The notes under the pieces: model-generated
What the model saw: only the letters and a program-made list of their open reading frames with translations
Told to the model about the DNA's origin: nothing
The model's database searches: none
DNA from: Rotaria sordida
Lineage: Eukaryota > Rotifera > Eurotatoria > Philodinida > Philodinidae
Direction of reading: 5' to 3'
Length of the DNA stretch: 64,000 nucleotides
NCBI GenBank assembly: GCA_905250125.1
Contig: CAJNOL010000637.1
Location: 52,272-116,271, forward strand
Position numbers and translations under genes: made by a program
Shown: piece by piece, positions 11,509 to 25,950 of the stretch
How the letters are laid out: every line of letters begins with the position of its first letter
How positions within the stretch are numbered: position 1 is the first letter of the stretch

Positions 11509-14500
11509 TCACATTGTTATATTTCGTTGTATTGGTGGTATTGTTGATTGCCATCGAAATTGTTCAAGATGTTTTTTTTCAAATGACCAATAACCAAATT
11601 TTTTTTGTTCAAGATAAGTAATCATTGCACGTTTTTTTTGCTGATGTTCTTTTGCTGTTTGTTTAAGATTATAATAACTTGTATCCGATGTAACAGATTG
11701 AATTTTTAAACGTTGACATACATGACGATATTCACTTAAGAGTACAACTTTTGATATAAGACTTGTACCACTTAAGAAATAAAAAAAAAGAATCAATTGT
11801 TTATGTTTTAGTTCTCTTTTTTTTCTTCTCTTCTGTTCTATATTTCATACCCTGTTACTGGTCGACCACAACGTGCATCAATTACTTCACCTTGAAATGA
11901 CGTTGACCATACGTAACCATAATCACTATCGAATTCTTGTGGTTGAACAAGTGGATATTTAACACGACCTAATAAATCAAATTTATTATCGATGATGATA
12001 GGAAGAGAGGTAGGGATATTTCTAAAAGTGGGAGAAATCTATAGTTCAATGTAATAACGTTTTGAATCAGTCAAAACTGTATAGATATAGTGTAAATTTT
12101 TGTCTTAAAGTTAGATATGTACAAAAATGTTTTCATTTCGACTAATTTTGAGACAAGTTTATTGTGGAATAAATCGTGTAGATTCTTAATGTAAAGTTGT
12201 TGTTCTATCGTTCTTTCGTCAAAACTTTTAGAAACAGAAATAGGTACCCTCTCCCCGATTGTGCTCTCCTTACTTATTATCTAAGAGTAAAAAATTTTGT
12301 TGTTTTTTTTCTTTTTATTTTACCTATCATAGGATGATGTACTCGTACAGGATCTGTTGCTTTTTCCAATCGACAACATACGGCACGTGATGTATGTGAT
12401 TGTTTGAAACCACTTACTACGAAAAATAAAAGAAAAATTCAACATAAATAAAAAGAAAAAAAAATCTAGTACAAAATGTAATCGAAGAAAGTTTAATTGG
12501 TTCAATGAGATTTGAAAGAAGAGCACCTTGAACACCAAGTACATTCCATTTGAGAATTTTATCACTACATGACATTATTGCAAAACGTTGAAGAGCTAAA
12601 AAAAAGAAAAACAATGTTCATTTTTTTTCTGTAAAACTGTTTATTTCAACTTACGATCAGCATCAATTGTTTCCATACCGACTGATAATTTATATCTTAA
12701 ATGACCGTGTTCGGGATGTTCATATATTGGTGCATGACCAGCTGCTCTCATTTGTACAAGATCATAAGGAGCCATTGGTCCTAAATTAATTATAAATATA
12801 TACACAATATAATTTTGAAAAACGAATATATAATTATATATATATACACATACCATCACAATCAGCCGGTAAAAATTCTCGTCCATCACCAGTAGGTGCT
12901 CCAGAAATAAGTAAATGAATAGAAACATGATTCTTTAATTGAGTTTTAGTTGAGTCTTTTTCACTGGTTTCTAATATTGATCGAATTGCACTACCATTTG
13001 CATAATTAATCAATTCACCATAGAGATACCTATAGAAAAAAAAACTTCTTTATAATAAGTATCCTTTATATTAGCAAGTCTATAATCCTTCGAAGGGAGT
13101 TTTGCTAGGAATGAGTACCGCTTTATTTTGAATAGTCGAGAGAAAACAATAATGTTATGTGAAATAGAATAATAGCGGATAATTTTGTAAAAATTCAATA
13201 TATTTATGATACAAAACCTATTTTAAAAGAAAATTAAAGAAGCATCCGACTTAACCAAAAGTTAATTGTTTGTATATTGACCATTTTTCGTTGATAGCAA
13301 TAGTGAAATATTCAGAAAGCTACGTCAAATATTCGAAAAGACATTTACTCGTATTACAAGTAAAAATATGAAGTACAAGTACAAATACTTTCGTCCGAAT
13401 TCTAGCTTCTTGTAACATCTCATTATTTTCGTATTAATAATTAGTTACATCTAATCATGTCAACACGAGCTATTTTATCTCTAATTAAAAGATTTAAGTT
13501 AATTAATTATTGAAAAAAAGAAACTGAAAACTTCTGAATAATGAACACTTCTGACCAATCTCGATGATATCCACACTAGAGAACTTTTACTGTAGTACGA
13601 ATATAATTTTTTAAATTAGATTTCAACAGTAATAAATTTTTTTTAGCATTCAAGTAAAATCATTCTGTTTAAAAATATTTTCTACAAAATACAAACTTAC
13701 TGTATAAATGCTCGTCGAGCAAGAGCTAATGCATGACAATCAAGTAATGATTCACCCATTTCACTAACATTTTCTGGTTCTGGACATCGACTACCCATAC
13801 CAAATGCTACAACACGACCAACATCACGTTGAGCTAAAACATACGACACAAAAAAAAAAGAACACAATTGAATCTATTATTAAATAAAATTATTTACTTC
13901 GTTTAACAACAAAAGCTGCATAAAAACGATTATGAATTGTATCAAACATATCTGAATGATCATTTGCTCGATTATGTTTTATAAAATCTGCTACTGTATT
14001 TGAAATTTCTTCATATTCAGTTAATGCAACCATTGGTTTACTTGTAATAATCTATAAATCAATAATATAAATCTCATAATATCTATAAAATTAATTTATT
14101 TACATGTGATGGTTGTTTTTTCATAAGTGCCTCTAAAGCTCGTTGTGATGCTCGTCGTCTTGCATCGATTGCTGTATATGCATAAACATCCGATATTTTT
14201 GTTTCATCATTATCCAAAATAACCCATGATCGATATCTATATAAAAATAATAAATAATTCAATATAATAATGATAAGAAGAAGAAAAAAAAGAAAAAAAA
14301 AACAAAATCAATATGATTACAATTTTCTTTGATCAGGATTTTTTGGATCAGGTTCACATACTTCTGTTTTAATATCAATAGGTAACATATTTGCTTTACA
14401 ATATTCTTGTAAATTTGTAATAGGATTTTCAATTTGTGTTGTTAAACCAGATGTACCACCAAAACTACTTATTGGTGTACTTGTTAAATATTGATTTATT

Positions 14501-15825
14501 GATGATGGTGGTCGTCCAGATAATACTGATTCTCTGCCATAATTTGTCATTGGTAAATCATTGTTATTATTAACAAGAGGATATGAATTATTTATTGTTG
14601 ATGCACGTGATAATGCACGCTCAGTATTAACACGTTGTAATGCATGTGCAACACCTTTAGATTTTAAAAGTTCATGATCACTAGATGAAGAGAAGAAAGA
14701 AAAAATTTTATTTTGTAAAAGAAAAGCTTCTTTTTTTTGGTTTTACGTTGCAAGTAAATTTAATTTATGTGTTAATTCTTCGACATTAGCTGATGTATAA
14801 AGATGTTCAGGATTATTTGAGCCATTTTCAACAATTTTATGACCATGTCGATCAATTTTAACATCAGACATACCTAGACAAAAAAAAGACAACAATATTA
14901 ATGAAACAAAATGAGATTCATATAATTCATTCCAAGTAAAACGAAGTGGGCACACCTTTGATTTTTTACAAGGGTTATTTTTCAATAAAGACAAAAGTAA
15001 ACATGTTTGCTCATTCAATTGACTAATAATTAAAAAATAACTAGTGAATATCTCTCGAGTCATGCGAGAAAAAATTTCAGGATAAACTTTATGGTAAAGT
15101 TTTCAACAACGTTCGAACTCCCGAAAAAACTGGTTTTCCAGAGATCCTATTAAGTTCCGAAACAAAAATTTTGTCATTTGTACATTCATACTTCGTCATT
15201 TTACTAACGCTAATTTGTTCAGGTTATCTAAAGTAATTTAACATATATGCAACATATAAAAATAAGCTCTAGGAAAATTAAGTTATATTACTAATGAATG
15301 ACTTTTACCGGCAAATTTTGTATCAAATGCTTCTTCATCAAGATCAAGTAAAGCAGCAAATGCTCGTCGTGCACCAGCAATTTTTGCTTCTTTTTTACTT
15401 CTACCTGTACCCTATCAATACAAATAAAATTTCCATTAAATATTTATCATAAATAAATTCTTAATTGTTTTGTTTTTACTTGAGGAAATTGTACATCATC
15501 AATAGTTGCATAATTTGCATAACGATATCCTGAACCTGTTTCTGTATATACAATAGTTTTCTTTGTCATAGAACAATATTCATTAAGACATTGTACAGGA
15601 TTTTTTTTTCCACGTAATAAATCTTCAATTATATCTGGTCCAATACGTTTTATTTGACCACCAATACGAGAATTTGAACGATTTCTGATAAAAAAAAAAA
15701 ACTATATATTTAAAATATTCAATAAAAAAAAAAACTTCATACAATGGTTGATCTTGAAATGATTCAGCATAAGAAGGACCGGCTGGCAAACGCTGCACGG
15801 CAAATGTGAAGCGATTGTCGCCCAT
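11509..15825 (-). CDS. ADAD: ADAD-like protein: two dsRNA-binding domains plus inactive adenosine deaminase domain
   Basis: There are fourteen exons: 15825-15743, 15684-15480, 15411-15309, 14873-14747, 14680-14321, 14236-14104, 14051-13898, 13833-13701, 13029-12854, 12780-12655, 12595-12473, 12416-12324, 11968-11851 and 11770-11509. They total 2196 nt, or 731 aa. A first dsRBD spans exons 2-3 ([12 protein letters not shown] to [17 protein letters not shown]). A second, more divergent one spans exons 5-6 ([11 protein letters not shown] to [12 protein letters not shown]). The rest is an ADAR-type deaminase domain ([36 protein letters not shown]). The ADAR motif HAE reads HAL here, so the proton-shuttle glutamate is lost. 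The zinc cysteine in PCGD is replaced in GAPTGDGRE. Only the first His and the Cys of MSCSDK remain. This pattern fits the ADAD/TENR group of RNA-binding pseudo-deaminases, which act in germ cells in vertebrates. A splice acceptor lies 10 nt before the chosen ATG. Confidence 0.85.
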
Positions 15826-17875
15826 TTGAGATATCTGAAATGAATTATACATTTCTAATTATATTATATATAGAAAACAATTAAATTGAAACGTTTTTTT
15901 AATGAAATAACAAAATTAAATTACAAAAATATTTCTATATATATCGAAGTAAGAGAGAAAGCATTAGCTCATAAATAAACAGCTGAATAATTTCAATTTT
16001 TATGTTTATCAATAACTATATACATAAAGATGTTGTATAGACAGTTCTAATGTATAGCTTGTGATTTGAGTTTTGTTTTGGCCTCTTGTAGGCCTATAAA
16101 AATGATTATTTTGTTGATTAATTTCCAAGAATATAAACCATCACCAGAGTAAACATGATTTTACAAATGAGACAATATCATTAAAATGAGTCACTTTATG
16201 TTTTTATTAAAATTACAATTGAAAATATTTAAATATTTTACTATCTCACTTTGAACATAGATTTCAAAAGAGTCGTAGGATTTTTTTGATATATCTGCCA
16301 GCAAAATCAATACTACTTTATAGATCAAAAAATGACAAATCTATCGTTTTTATTATTCATTATCAATGAATAATTTCATGTTCACATCTATCCTCATAGG
16401 CAGTGAAACATTTTGAATCTAGAGTAAGGTCAATAATGTACGTAAGATTCTCACCTGACAGTTAAGAATACAGAAGAGAGCGAATCTTTTTATGCCATTA
16501 AGATAATAGACGGTTAGTGCTTCTTATTTTCAATTCATATTTTACACTGTATGAAATTGGTGTGATTCAGAAAAAAATTTGCAACACTGCATCAAAATAC
16601 TCGTGCTTAAAGAAACATACCAACATTTGTTTGTATTCCATTTCAACTCTCGATAGAAGAAATTTTGATCTACTATACTGAAAAAAAAACAGAATAATGA
16701 TCAAGCAGTTGTTTTCACGGAAAAAAAAGAATCACATCGTACGTTTGCTCACTATATTAACTTTCAGTGGATTTTTATCTAATTTAAGTTTTTCACTTGT
16801 AACAAAAGAATACTTGTTCAAATTATTGACAGTTTAGGAACTCGACACAAAAATGTTACTAGTTGCAACTGAAAGCGGTGACAAAAAATATTTTTATCGT
16901 TTGTAAACGAATTTCAATACATGGCATAAATCTATCAATCTGATAGAGCGAGAAACAAATGTTTTGAGTCTACCCTACGAAAGCTTAATCTATGATAGGC
17001 TTTCGTCTATCCAAAACTCATGACTTTGTCGTCAATGTTACAATTTAATCAATATTTAAAATTTAATTCTTAGAAAAATCTTCAATTTTCCTTATAATAT
17101 CATTATAGATATTGAACAAAATTTCTCGTTTGTTTTTGTTAAATATTATCTATGCATATAAACCATGTTCTTCTGGTTAAATACAATCATCTAGGATTTC
17201 AACCGAAAGGAAGGCAATCCAAGTCACAAAACATATTATGAAGTTCAAGTTGAAGTCGTATCGACTCATTTTTAGGTAATTGTTGCTGATAAAAATCAAA
17301 AATAGTTCAAAAGAAAGTAGTGATTGCCCCCAATGTGACTCCCTCTAAACTCATCACCATTGTAAAAGCAGCATTTTTCAAACCTTTAAACTGTTGATAA
17401 CATTAAGAAAATTTTCCAAATTACCATTCTCACAAAATTTATAACATTAACAATTAAACCAAAAAAACAAAAGGCTTGCTTTAAAATTTCGTTTTTCTTC
17501 TTTCGTTCTATCGCTTTTTTACCCGTTCCATATCATTGAATTGAAAACTATGGATTGCTAAGTATATAATGCCCTCTATCACGATAATAATTATCATAAA
17601 AGATTTCAATAAATTTGAATTATTTTTTTTTTCATCATACTATATAAAACATTTCTATTTATTTAAAAGATTTAGATTTTCTTTTATTGTAAAAAATATT
17701 TTTTGTTTTCATCAAGTGATAATCATGTCAGTTATTAACCAATCATAAATAGAAGCTTACGCGTAGAACCACGTTAGCAGAAATATGCAATACACACACT
17801 AGAATACATTTAGAACATAGTGTTACACAAAAAGAGAACAAAAAAAAAACAGTAAATCTTTATTATTAATTTATA
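15826..17875. other. Intergenic region between divergent ADAD-like gene and SURF4
   Basis: About 2 kb with no recognisable gene. It must hold both promoters because the flanking genes diverge. No clear motif could be assigned. Confidence 0.5.
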
Positions 17876-20175
<2,300 letters not shown>

Positions 20176-20740
20176 ATTAAATAAATAAATGAAAAAATAA
20201 TTAAAAATACTTCTTTTTTTTTTCTCTCTTTTGTCAATGTGTTACGTATTTTAAACACTTTATGTTATCCGTCTTGAAAGAAAAAAAACAAATAAGAAAG
20301 GAGTAGATATTTATTTAGGATTTTTGTTGTGTATTCATTTTGTGTTGTGCGTATGTATTTCGCTATTGTTTTTTCTTTTTTTTTTTTTTCGTTCTTGTTA
20401 AATCAAGCTTATTTATGTTATTTACAAACAAAAATAACTGAACTTAATAAATATCATCTATATTGGTTTAAATTATATTTTTTGTTTAAATGTATTTTAT
20501 TTGGAAAATGTAAAGCGATATGTAAGGTTTTGTTCCATTACTGTAGATATTTACTTCAATGGAAAATTCATCAAATTTACATGATTTGGTATAATAATTA
20601 ATATAATCTTACTTTTATTCAAGTAGCTATGGAAACTATCGAATACTAAATGAAGGAGATTCTCATAATAACAAAAAGAAAAATATTTAAAATATTATTT
20701 TTAAATGAGAATAATATCTGTACTTTTTTTAGCTGTTTAG
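20176..20740. other. SURF4 3' UTR and PBDC1 upstream region
   Basis: Pyrimidine-rich then AT-rich sequence. It may contain a first tiny coding exon or a trans-splice site for PBDC1, but I could not identify an in-frame ATG. Confidence 0.35.
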
Positions 20741-21462
20741 GATTTGGATAATAAACAAGGATCAAATGTTTCTTTTCCATCAGGCTCAGCTGAAGATTAT
20801 ATCAATGATGTAAAATAATATGAAAAATTTATTTTTATTAAATAATTATTCTTTATATTTTACTATAGCCAATGCTTGAACAACAATGGGCAATGAAAGC
20901 ATTCCAACATGCCGAAACATATTTTAACGTAAACAAAATGAAGAAAATATTTTTCTTTTGAAAATTTCTTTCTTTTTGTTTTTTTGACTTCTTATTTAGT
21001 TACTTTGTGCTGTTGATCCGAAACAATTACGTTTATCTCGTCATGATGATAAAATATATTCTCATTTTCGTCAATTATTTCCTGATTTTAAAATCGATAC
21101 ACTTGATGAAAATGAAATCAAATCAAATGAAGCAAAACAAGTAATTTCTTAAAAACGAAGAAAATAAAATCTTTTTGTTTTTCTTAGCTATGGAGACCAT
21201 TTTGTGAAGAATTTCGAGATTTAGTTGAAGATTATAATTATGGTACACTTATACGTACAGATTCCAAAGGTGAATATTCAAGTGAAAATACATTTCTAGG
21301 TAAATATTTATTATTTTAATTAAAAAAAAAAAAAAGAATTTTTTTCTTTCTATAAAATTTATTTTAGTCGTACGAATTCAATTTTATGCAATTGAAATTG
21401 CACGTAATCGTGAAGGTTATAATGACTCTATTCGTCATTTATATGGATCAAAAAAATTATGA
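20741..21462 (+). CDS. pbdc1: PBDC1 homologue (start unresolved)
   Basis: Exons 20741-20809, 20869-20928, 21000-21140, 21188-21299 and 21368-21462 give 158 residues after an unresolved start. The sequence tracks human PBDC1 closely: EQQWAMKAFQHAETYFN, LLCAVDPKQLRLS, DDKIYSHFRQLFPDFKID, WRPFCEEFRDLVEDYNYGTL and RIQFYAIEIARNREGYNDS. The long charged C-terminal tail of the vertebrate protein is absent, and the frame stops at GSKKL. The first exon (from GATTTGGATAATAAA) has no in-frame Met, so an upstream mini-exon is missing from my model. The exact cellular role of PBDC1 is poorly known. Confidence 0.85.
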
Positions 21463-21540
21463 TAAATGTTTTTTTTTTTTTTCGTTTTTCTAAAATAAAA
21501 ATAAAAGATCGATTGATGATAAGAAGGTACTTTATTTTGA

Positions 21541-21560
21541 TATTTTTTAGTTTAATAATG
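21541..21560 (+). promoter_or_regulatory. Splice acceptor 7 nt upstream of the KICS2 ATG, candidate trans-splice site
   Basis: TATTTTTTAG at 21541-21550 is followed by TTTAATA and the ATG at 21558. The PBDC1 stop codon ends at 21462, so only 95 bp separate the two coding regions. There is little room for a separate promoter and 5' exon. A spliced-leader acceptor would explain the arrangement. A cis intron inside an overlapping 5' UTR is the alternative. Confidence 0.45.
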
Positions 21561-24100
21561 ACTAGATGGGATAATTTACACGAACGTTATTTTAATTATT
21601 TAGCTACGTTATCATTTGATAAAGCGAAAGAACTTTTAGTATGTGAAAAAAAACACAGTTTCTTTTTTTTTTAATATTTAAATTGAAATTTATTTATTAT
21701 TTATGCAGGAAAAAGATGGTAATAAAATGAATAATGATTTTCTTCAATATTTTTATATGTTAATACAATATGAACGAAGTTATCATAATTTTGGTTTTGT
21801 TGTTGGTCCAAAAGGAAATTTGAGTAGTATTAGAAAAGATGTATGTTATATAGAAATTTATTAGAAATTGATTTTTAATTTTATCATTTTGAAAAAAAAA
21901 ACCAAAACTAGAAATCTTTACTTCAATGTTATTCTGATCTTCATATGTCATTAATTGAAGGACAGGTGAAATTTTTCAAAGATTTTTTTCTCTTGTAAGT
22001 TTATATTATTATGTTTTAGTCAAATAATAAACAAAATAATACAACACAATCAATAACAGATGATACAAAAGAAATAGATTATATTCAACAATTAACTATT
22101 GGTCTTATTACATTTCTTAGTGTTCGAACAAATCTAATGAAATTGTACAGTATGATATTTATTAATATTATTATTATCTTCTATTTTATATTTAAAAAAC
22201 TATAGATATGAACAAATTTCTACTGCTGTTAAACGTAATGAACATAATGTTCGTCTAGAAAATTATATTGATGAAATTACACATATTTCTCAAATTGATA
22301 TGTCTTCATTAAATATATCTGCACTCAATCCAATACTTCGATTACTAAAGTAAATCAAAATTTAAACACAAAAAAAAAAAACTAGAGATTTTTTTTTTAG
22401 ACATGAAATTGATTGTTTATTATTATTAATACAATCATATGTATTTATTTCTGATTATCAATATATGAATAGTATATCAACATTACATCATATGCATTGT
22501 GTATTAAAAGAATGGAATGATAATATTGAAAATCAACAAAGTACAAATCATCGTTTTATATTATCAACAACAAGTCCATTAAATTTTTTTAAATCATCAA
22601 CAAAACCAGCATTATATACATTTTATTCAAAATTTCATGAATTACTTGTTGCAAAAGTATTATTTAATGTTTGTTTTTTCTAATAAGAAAAAATATTTTT
22701 TTTGTTTTTTAAGTTTACATTTTATTTCACCGATATTTTATATGAATATGGTGGACTAGATGCTAAAACACCAATGGGAAAAACAAATCCAGAATTTACT
22801 GCACGTATTGCACAATTCTATCGACGTTCAAATGTTGAATGGATTACACTTATTTTACATACAACTAAACAACAAATATATTCAAGTCAAATAGATCAAT
22901 TAGGTAATTTGAAAAAACAAAAGAAGTTCTTTATCAAAATTGTATAATATACTTGACTTTTATTTATAGCTGATTATCATTTAATTCAACCAGTAACATC
23001 TTTTAATGATGATAAACCCTATCAAATTATATTTGGTTATCCAAATAAACCAAATTCAGTTCGTGATATGTTCAAAAATATTTTATTCAAAAGAAAAAAA
23101 CAAATATCGTCTTCTTTTTCTTTTTATAGACAGATGAAATTGCACAACAAATCATTACAAAAGCGTCAATAAATAATGAAATGCTGACAAGTGGAGAAAA
23201 ACCATTCTATAGCGGAGATACCGTATGTAATTTATTGCTACTTTAAAGTCAGATAAAAAAAAAAGGAAAGCATTTATTATATGTAGGTGTAATCGTTGTC
23301 TTCAATTGAGACAAAAAAAAACTATGTATTCAATTTACTATCAGTGTCAAAATTTAGCTAAAAGCTTATATAAAAATAGTTAATTGATGAAGAATACTTC
23401 TTCTAAATATAATTTTGTCTAAGGAGATTAAGATCTAAACATTCTTCTCATGATAAAATAAATGTCATAAATATAATTAATAGTAGGTTTTCTTTTGATG
23501 AATTGATCATATGACTAAAATTAGTCCTTTTCTTTTTTTAATCTAATTTTTATTTTCATGACCTTTCTTTTTTTTATGTATTGAAAATCTTTGAAGTAGA
23601 TTATTATATAAATGTCACAAATGAACATCATTGTAAAAGCAACAATTCTTTCGCTCATAAAATAAAAAGATTATTCTCCATTGGGGTCATGTTAGCTAAG
23701 TGTTTAATAGAGTTTAATTGTCAATGGCAGGTCATTTTTACGTACGATATATTTACCTTGATAAAAATGCGCATATTCAACATTTTTTTCTTACTATGAA
23801 AAATAACAGCTCTCATAAAACCCTACTCAATGTCAAAGAGAAACAAACAAAACAAAAAATGATCTATGACAAACAATTATTTTTAACTTAGAAAATGATT
23901 CATATTTGTTTTTTTGTGTGTTTTAGAATCAAACAAAAACGTATTTTCTTCAAAATATTGATCCACGTATAACACTTGCTCTTGTATTTGCATCACATCG
24001 TCAAGAACGCGATACAACAATAATAAATTTTCTAAATGAATTACTCGATTTACTTCGAGGTTCACGGCTATTATTATATTTTAAAAATGCTGCTAAATAA
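21558..24100 (+). CDS. kics2: KICS2 (C12orf66), KICSTOR complex subunit
   Basis: Exons are 21558-21638, 21709-21840, 21912-21965, 22020-22144, 22206-22349, 22401-22656, 22714-22903, 22970-23058, 23130-23222 and 23927-24100. They total 1338 nt, or 445 aa, which is about the length I recall for human KICS2. Matching stretches are FNYLATLSFDKAKELL, a helical bundle through exons 2-6, LLVAKFTFYFTDIL and KTNPEFTARIAQFYRR. The C-terminal block, TYFLQNIDPRITLALVFAS then RDTTIINFLNELLDLLRGS, parallels the human end. KICSTOR holds GATOR1 at the lysosome to inhibit mTORC1 when nutrients are low. The donor at 23059 (GTTCGT) is weak and was chosen by frame. The last intron (23223-23926) is unusually long. 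Confidence 0.85.
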
Positions 24101-24210
24101 AACATATATATATATATATACTCATCGAACTCTATATTCTTCATTTTATATGCATATTTATAAACTATATAGGAAAGAAACAATAATTAAGAATAAAAAA
24201 AGAAGATTGA

Positions 24211-25950
24211 TTAATAAGGAATCAATAAATATGGCAAATAAAAATGACTTTCTTTAAAAAGTAATTCTGTTAGATGATTTATTTGTTCACGTGTATGTAA
24301 TAATTGATTAAAACGATATGTTGCTTTACATGATCGTATTTCATTTTCGTATTCATGTAAATTTTTCAAATAAACTTGTTCAAGTGATATTAAATCATTT
24401 TGATCGATTGTTTTATTTGTTTTATCTATAAATAAAAATAAAGATGATTATTTTTCTTTTTTTTTTGTAATGAAATAAAAATAAAACAAATTTTTAGTAT
24501 TTACCATATTGAATAACAATTAATATACTTAATAATGTAAATTCTGTATTTGTTAAATGTAAATTAATTAATTGTAATAAAAAAGTTAAAAATTGATTTA
24601 TAATTTCATATGATATTGATGAAATTAATTGATTTTGTTGATATTCAATTAAACGTTGTAAACATTTATCATATGATATTAGATTTGTATGATCATATTG
24701 TATTGATAAAAATTGACATATTACTAAAAAAATATATTTTGACCAACGATTTTTTAATATAAATTGATTTAAATCATTTTTTAATAAACAATAAAATGAT
24801 AATGAACGATACCATGATATAAATGAATCAATTAATAAACGTGAAGTTTTTTTTATTAATTCATCTGTTAATGGTATTGGACTACGAGTTAATGGTTTTA
24901 AATGATCAAATAATGTATCCAAAATAGATAATTGAACAAACTGATATGTAACTTTTATTTTTGAATCCATAGCTAATGATTGATTTAATTGATTTTCTAT
25001 ATTTGCTTTAAGTTCAGCATCAGAAATAATTGTATGTTCAAGTGAATTATTAAATTCTTCTCGATTTTGATCATGACGTTTTTCTTTATGATACTAAATA
25101 AAAATAAAAAAAATTTAATTTTCTTTTTATTTTTCAAAGAGATATTTACTTTATATAATAGAGCAATATTAACTGGGGTTCGTCCACCAGGTGCTCGATC
25201 ATAACGAACAGCTCCAGTAACCATACCTTTTTCTAAACATTTTGTAAAACGACAATATTGACAACGTTTACGTTCAAATTTATCAATTATACATGAACCA
25301 TTTCCAATACAACGATATATTTTTTTATTTTGAACTGTTCGTTTAAAAAATCCTAAAAAATTAACAAAATTAATGATTTTGAAAAACCTAAATATATAAA
25401 TACCTTTACATCCTTCACATGTCATTAAACCATAATGTATTCCGGTTGCTTTATCATGACAAACTTCACATTGTATAAATGGTTTTCTTTTATGTTTCAT
25501 TGGTTGTACATTATTTTCGATTAATGATAGATGTTGTTCAATCTAACATAAGACAATAATAAACAAATGAAAAAAAAGAAAATGATATTCTAAATTATTT
25601 ATATTTTTATCTACCTTTTGATCAACTTTATTAAGTGTTTGTAAAAGTTCTTTTTCTTTACGTTGAAGATCATCAATATCTGGTGTTATTAAATTTGAAT
25701 GAAGTTCCGTATCAATTAATTGTGAATTTTGTTTCATATAATATTTTTCAAAATCTGTTTCAACATCATTTTCAGCTATTAAAGATTGAGTTGTTGATCC
25801 ATCAGAACTATCCATATTCATTTGATCATCATCTTCATTCATTGATTTTATTGTATGATAATTTTTGAGTTTAAATTTTTTAAATAAATCATCGGTATAA
25901 TCTGTAGATATTATTGAAGGTATTGATGGTGATGATTGTAATGAGGACAT
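24211..25950 (-). CDS. Nuclear receptor, NR5/FTZ-F1-like DNA-binding domain, divergent ligand domain
   Basis: Exons 25950-25615, 25542-25404, 25352-25150, 25093-24505 and 24425-24211 total 493 aa. An acidic N-terminal region of about 110 residues precedes a complete C4-C4 DNA-binding domain: CEVCHDKATGIHYGLMTCEG, then CKGFFKRTVQNKKIYRC, CQYCRFTKCLEKGM and the extension AVRYDRAPGGR. FFKRTVQNKK and the AVR.DR..GGR extension are closest to NR5 receptors, while CEGCKG in the P-box (NR5 has CESCKG) is more NR6-like. The C-terminal part is helical and hydrophobic (LIDSFISWYRSLSFYCLL, TLLSILIVIQYD) and fits a ligand-binding fold, but lacks an obvious LBD signature I could place. It ends in HLTELLFKESHF then a short tail. 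The Met at MKHKRKPF is internal, not the start. Confidence 0.8.

Noticed and set aside
25408-25500. Met of MKHKRKPF as the nuclear receptor start
   Set aside because: An upstream exon joins in frame (ending VDQK, then IEQHLSLIENN), so this Met is internal.
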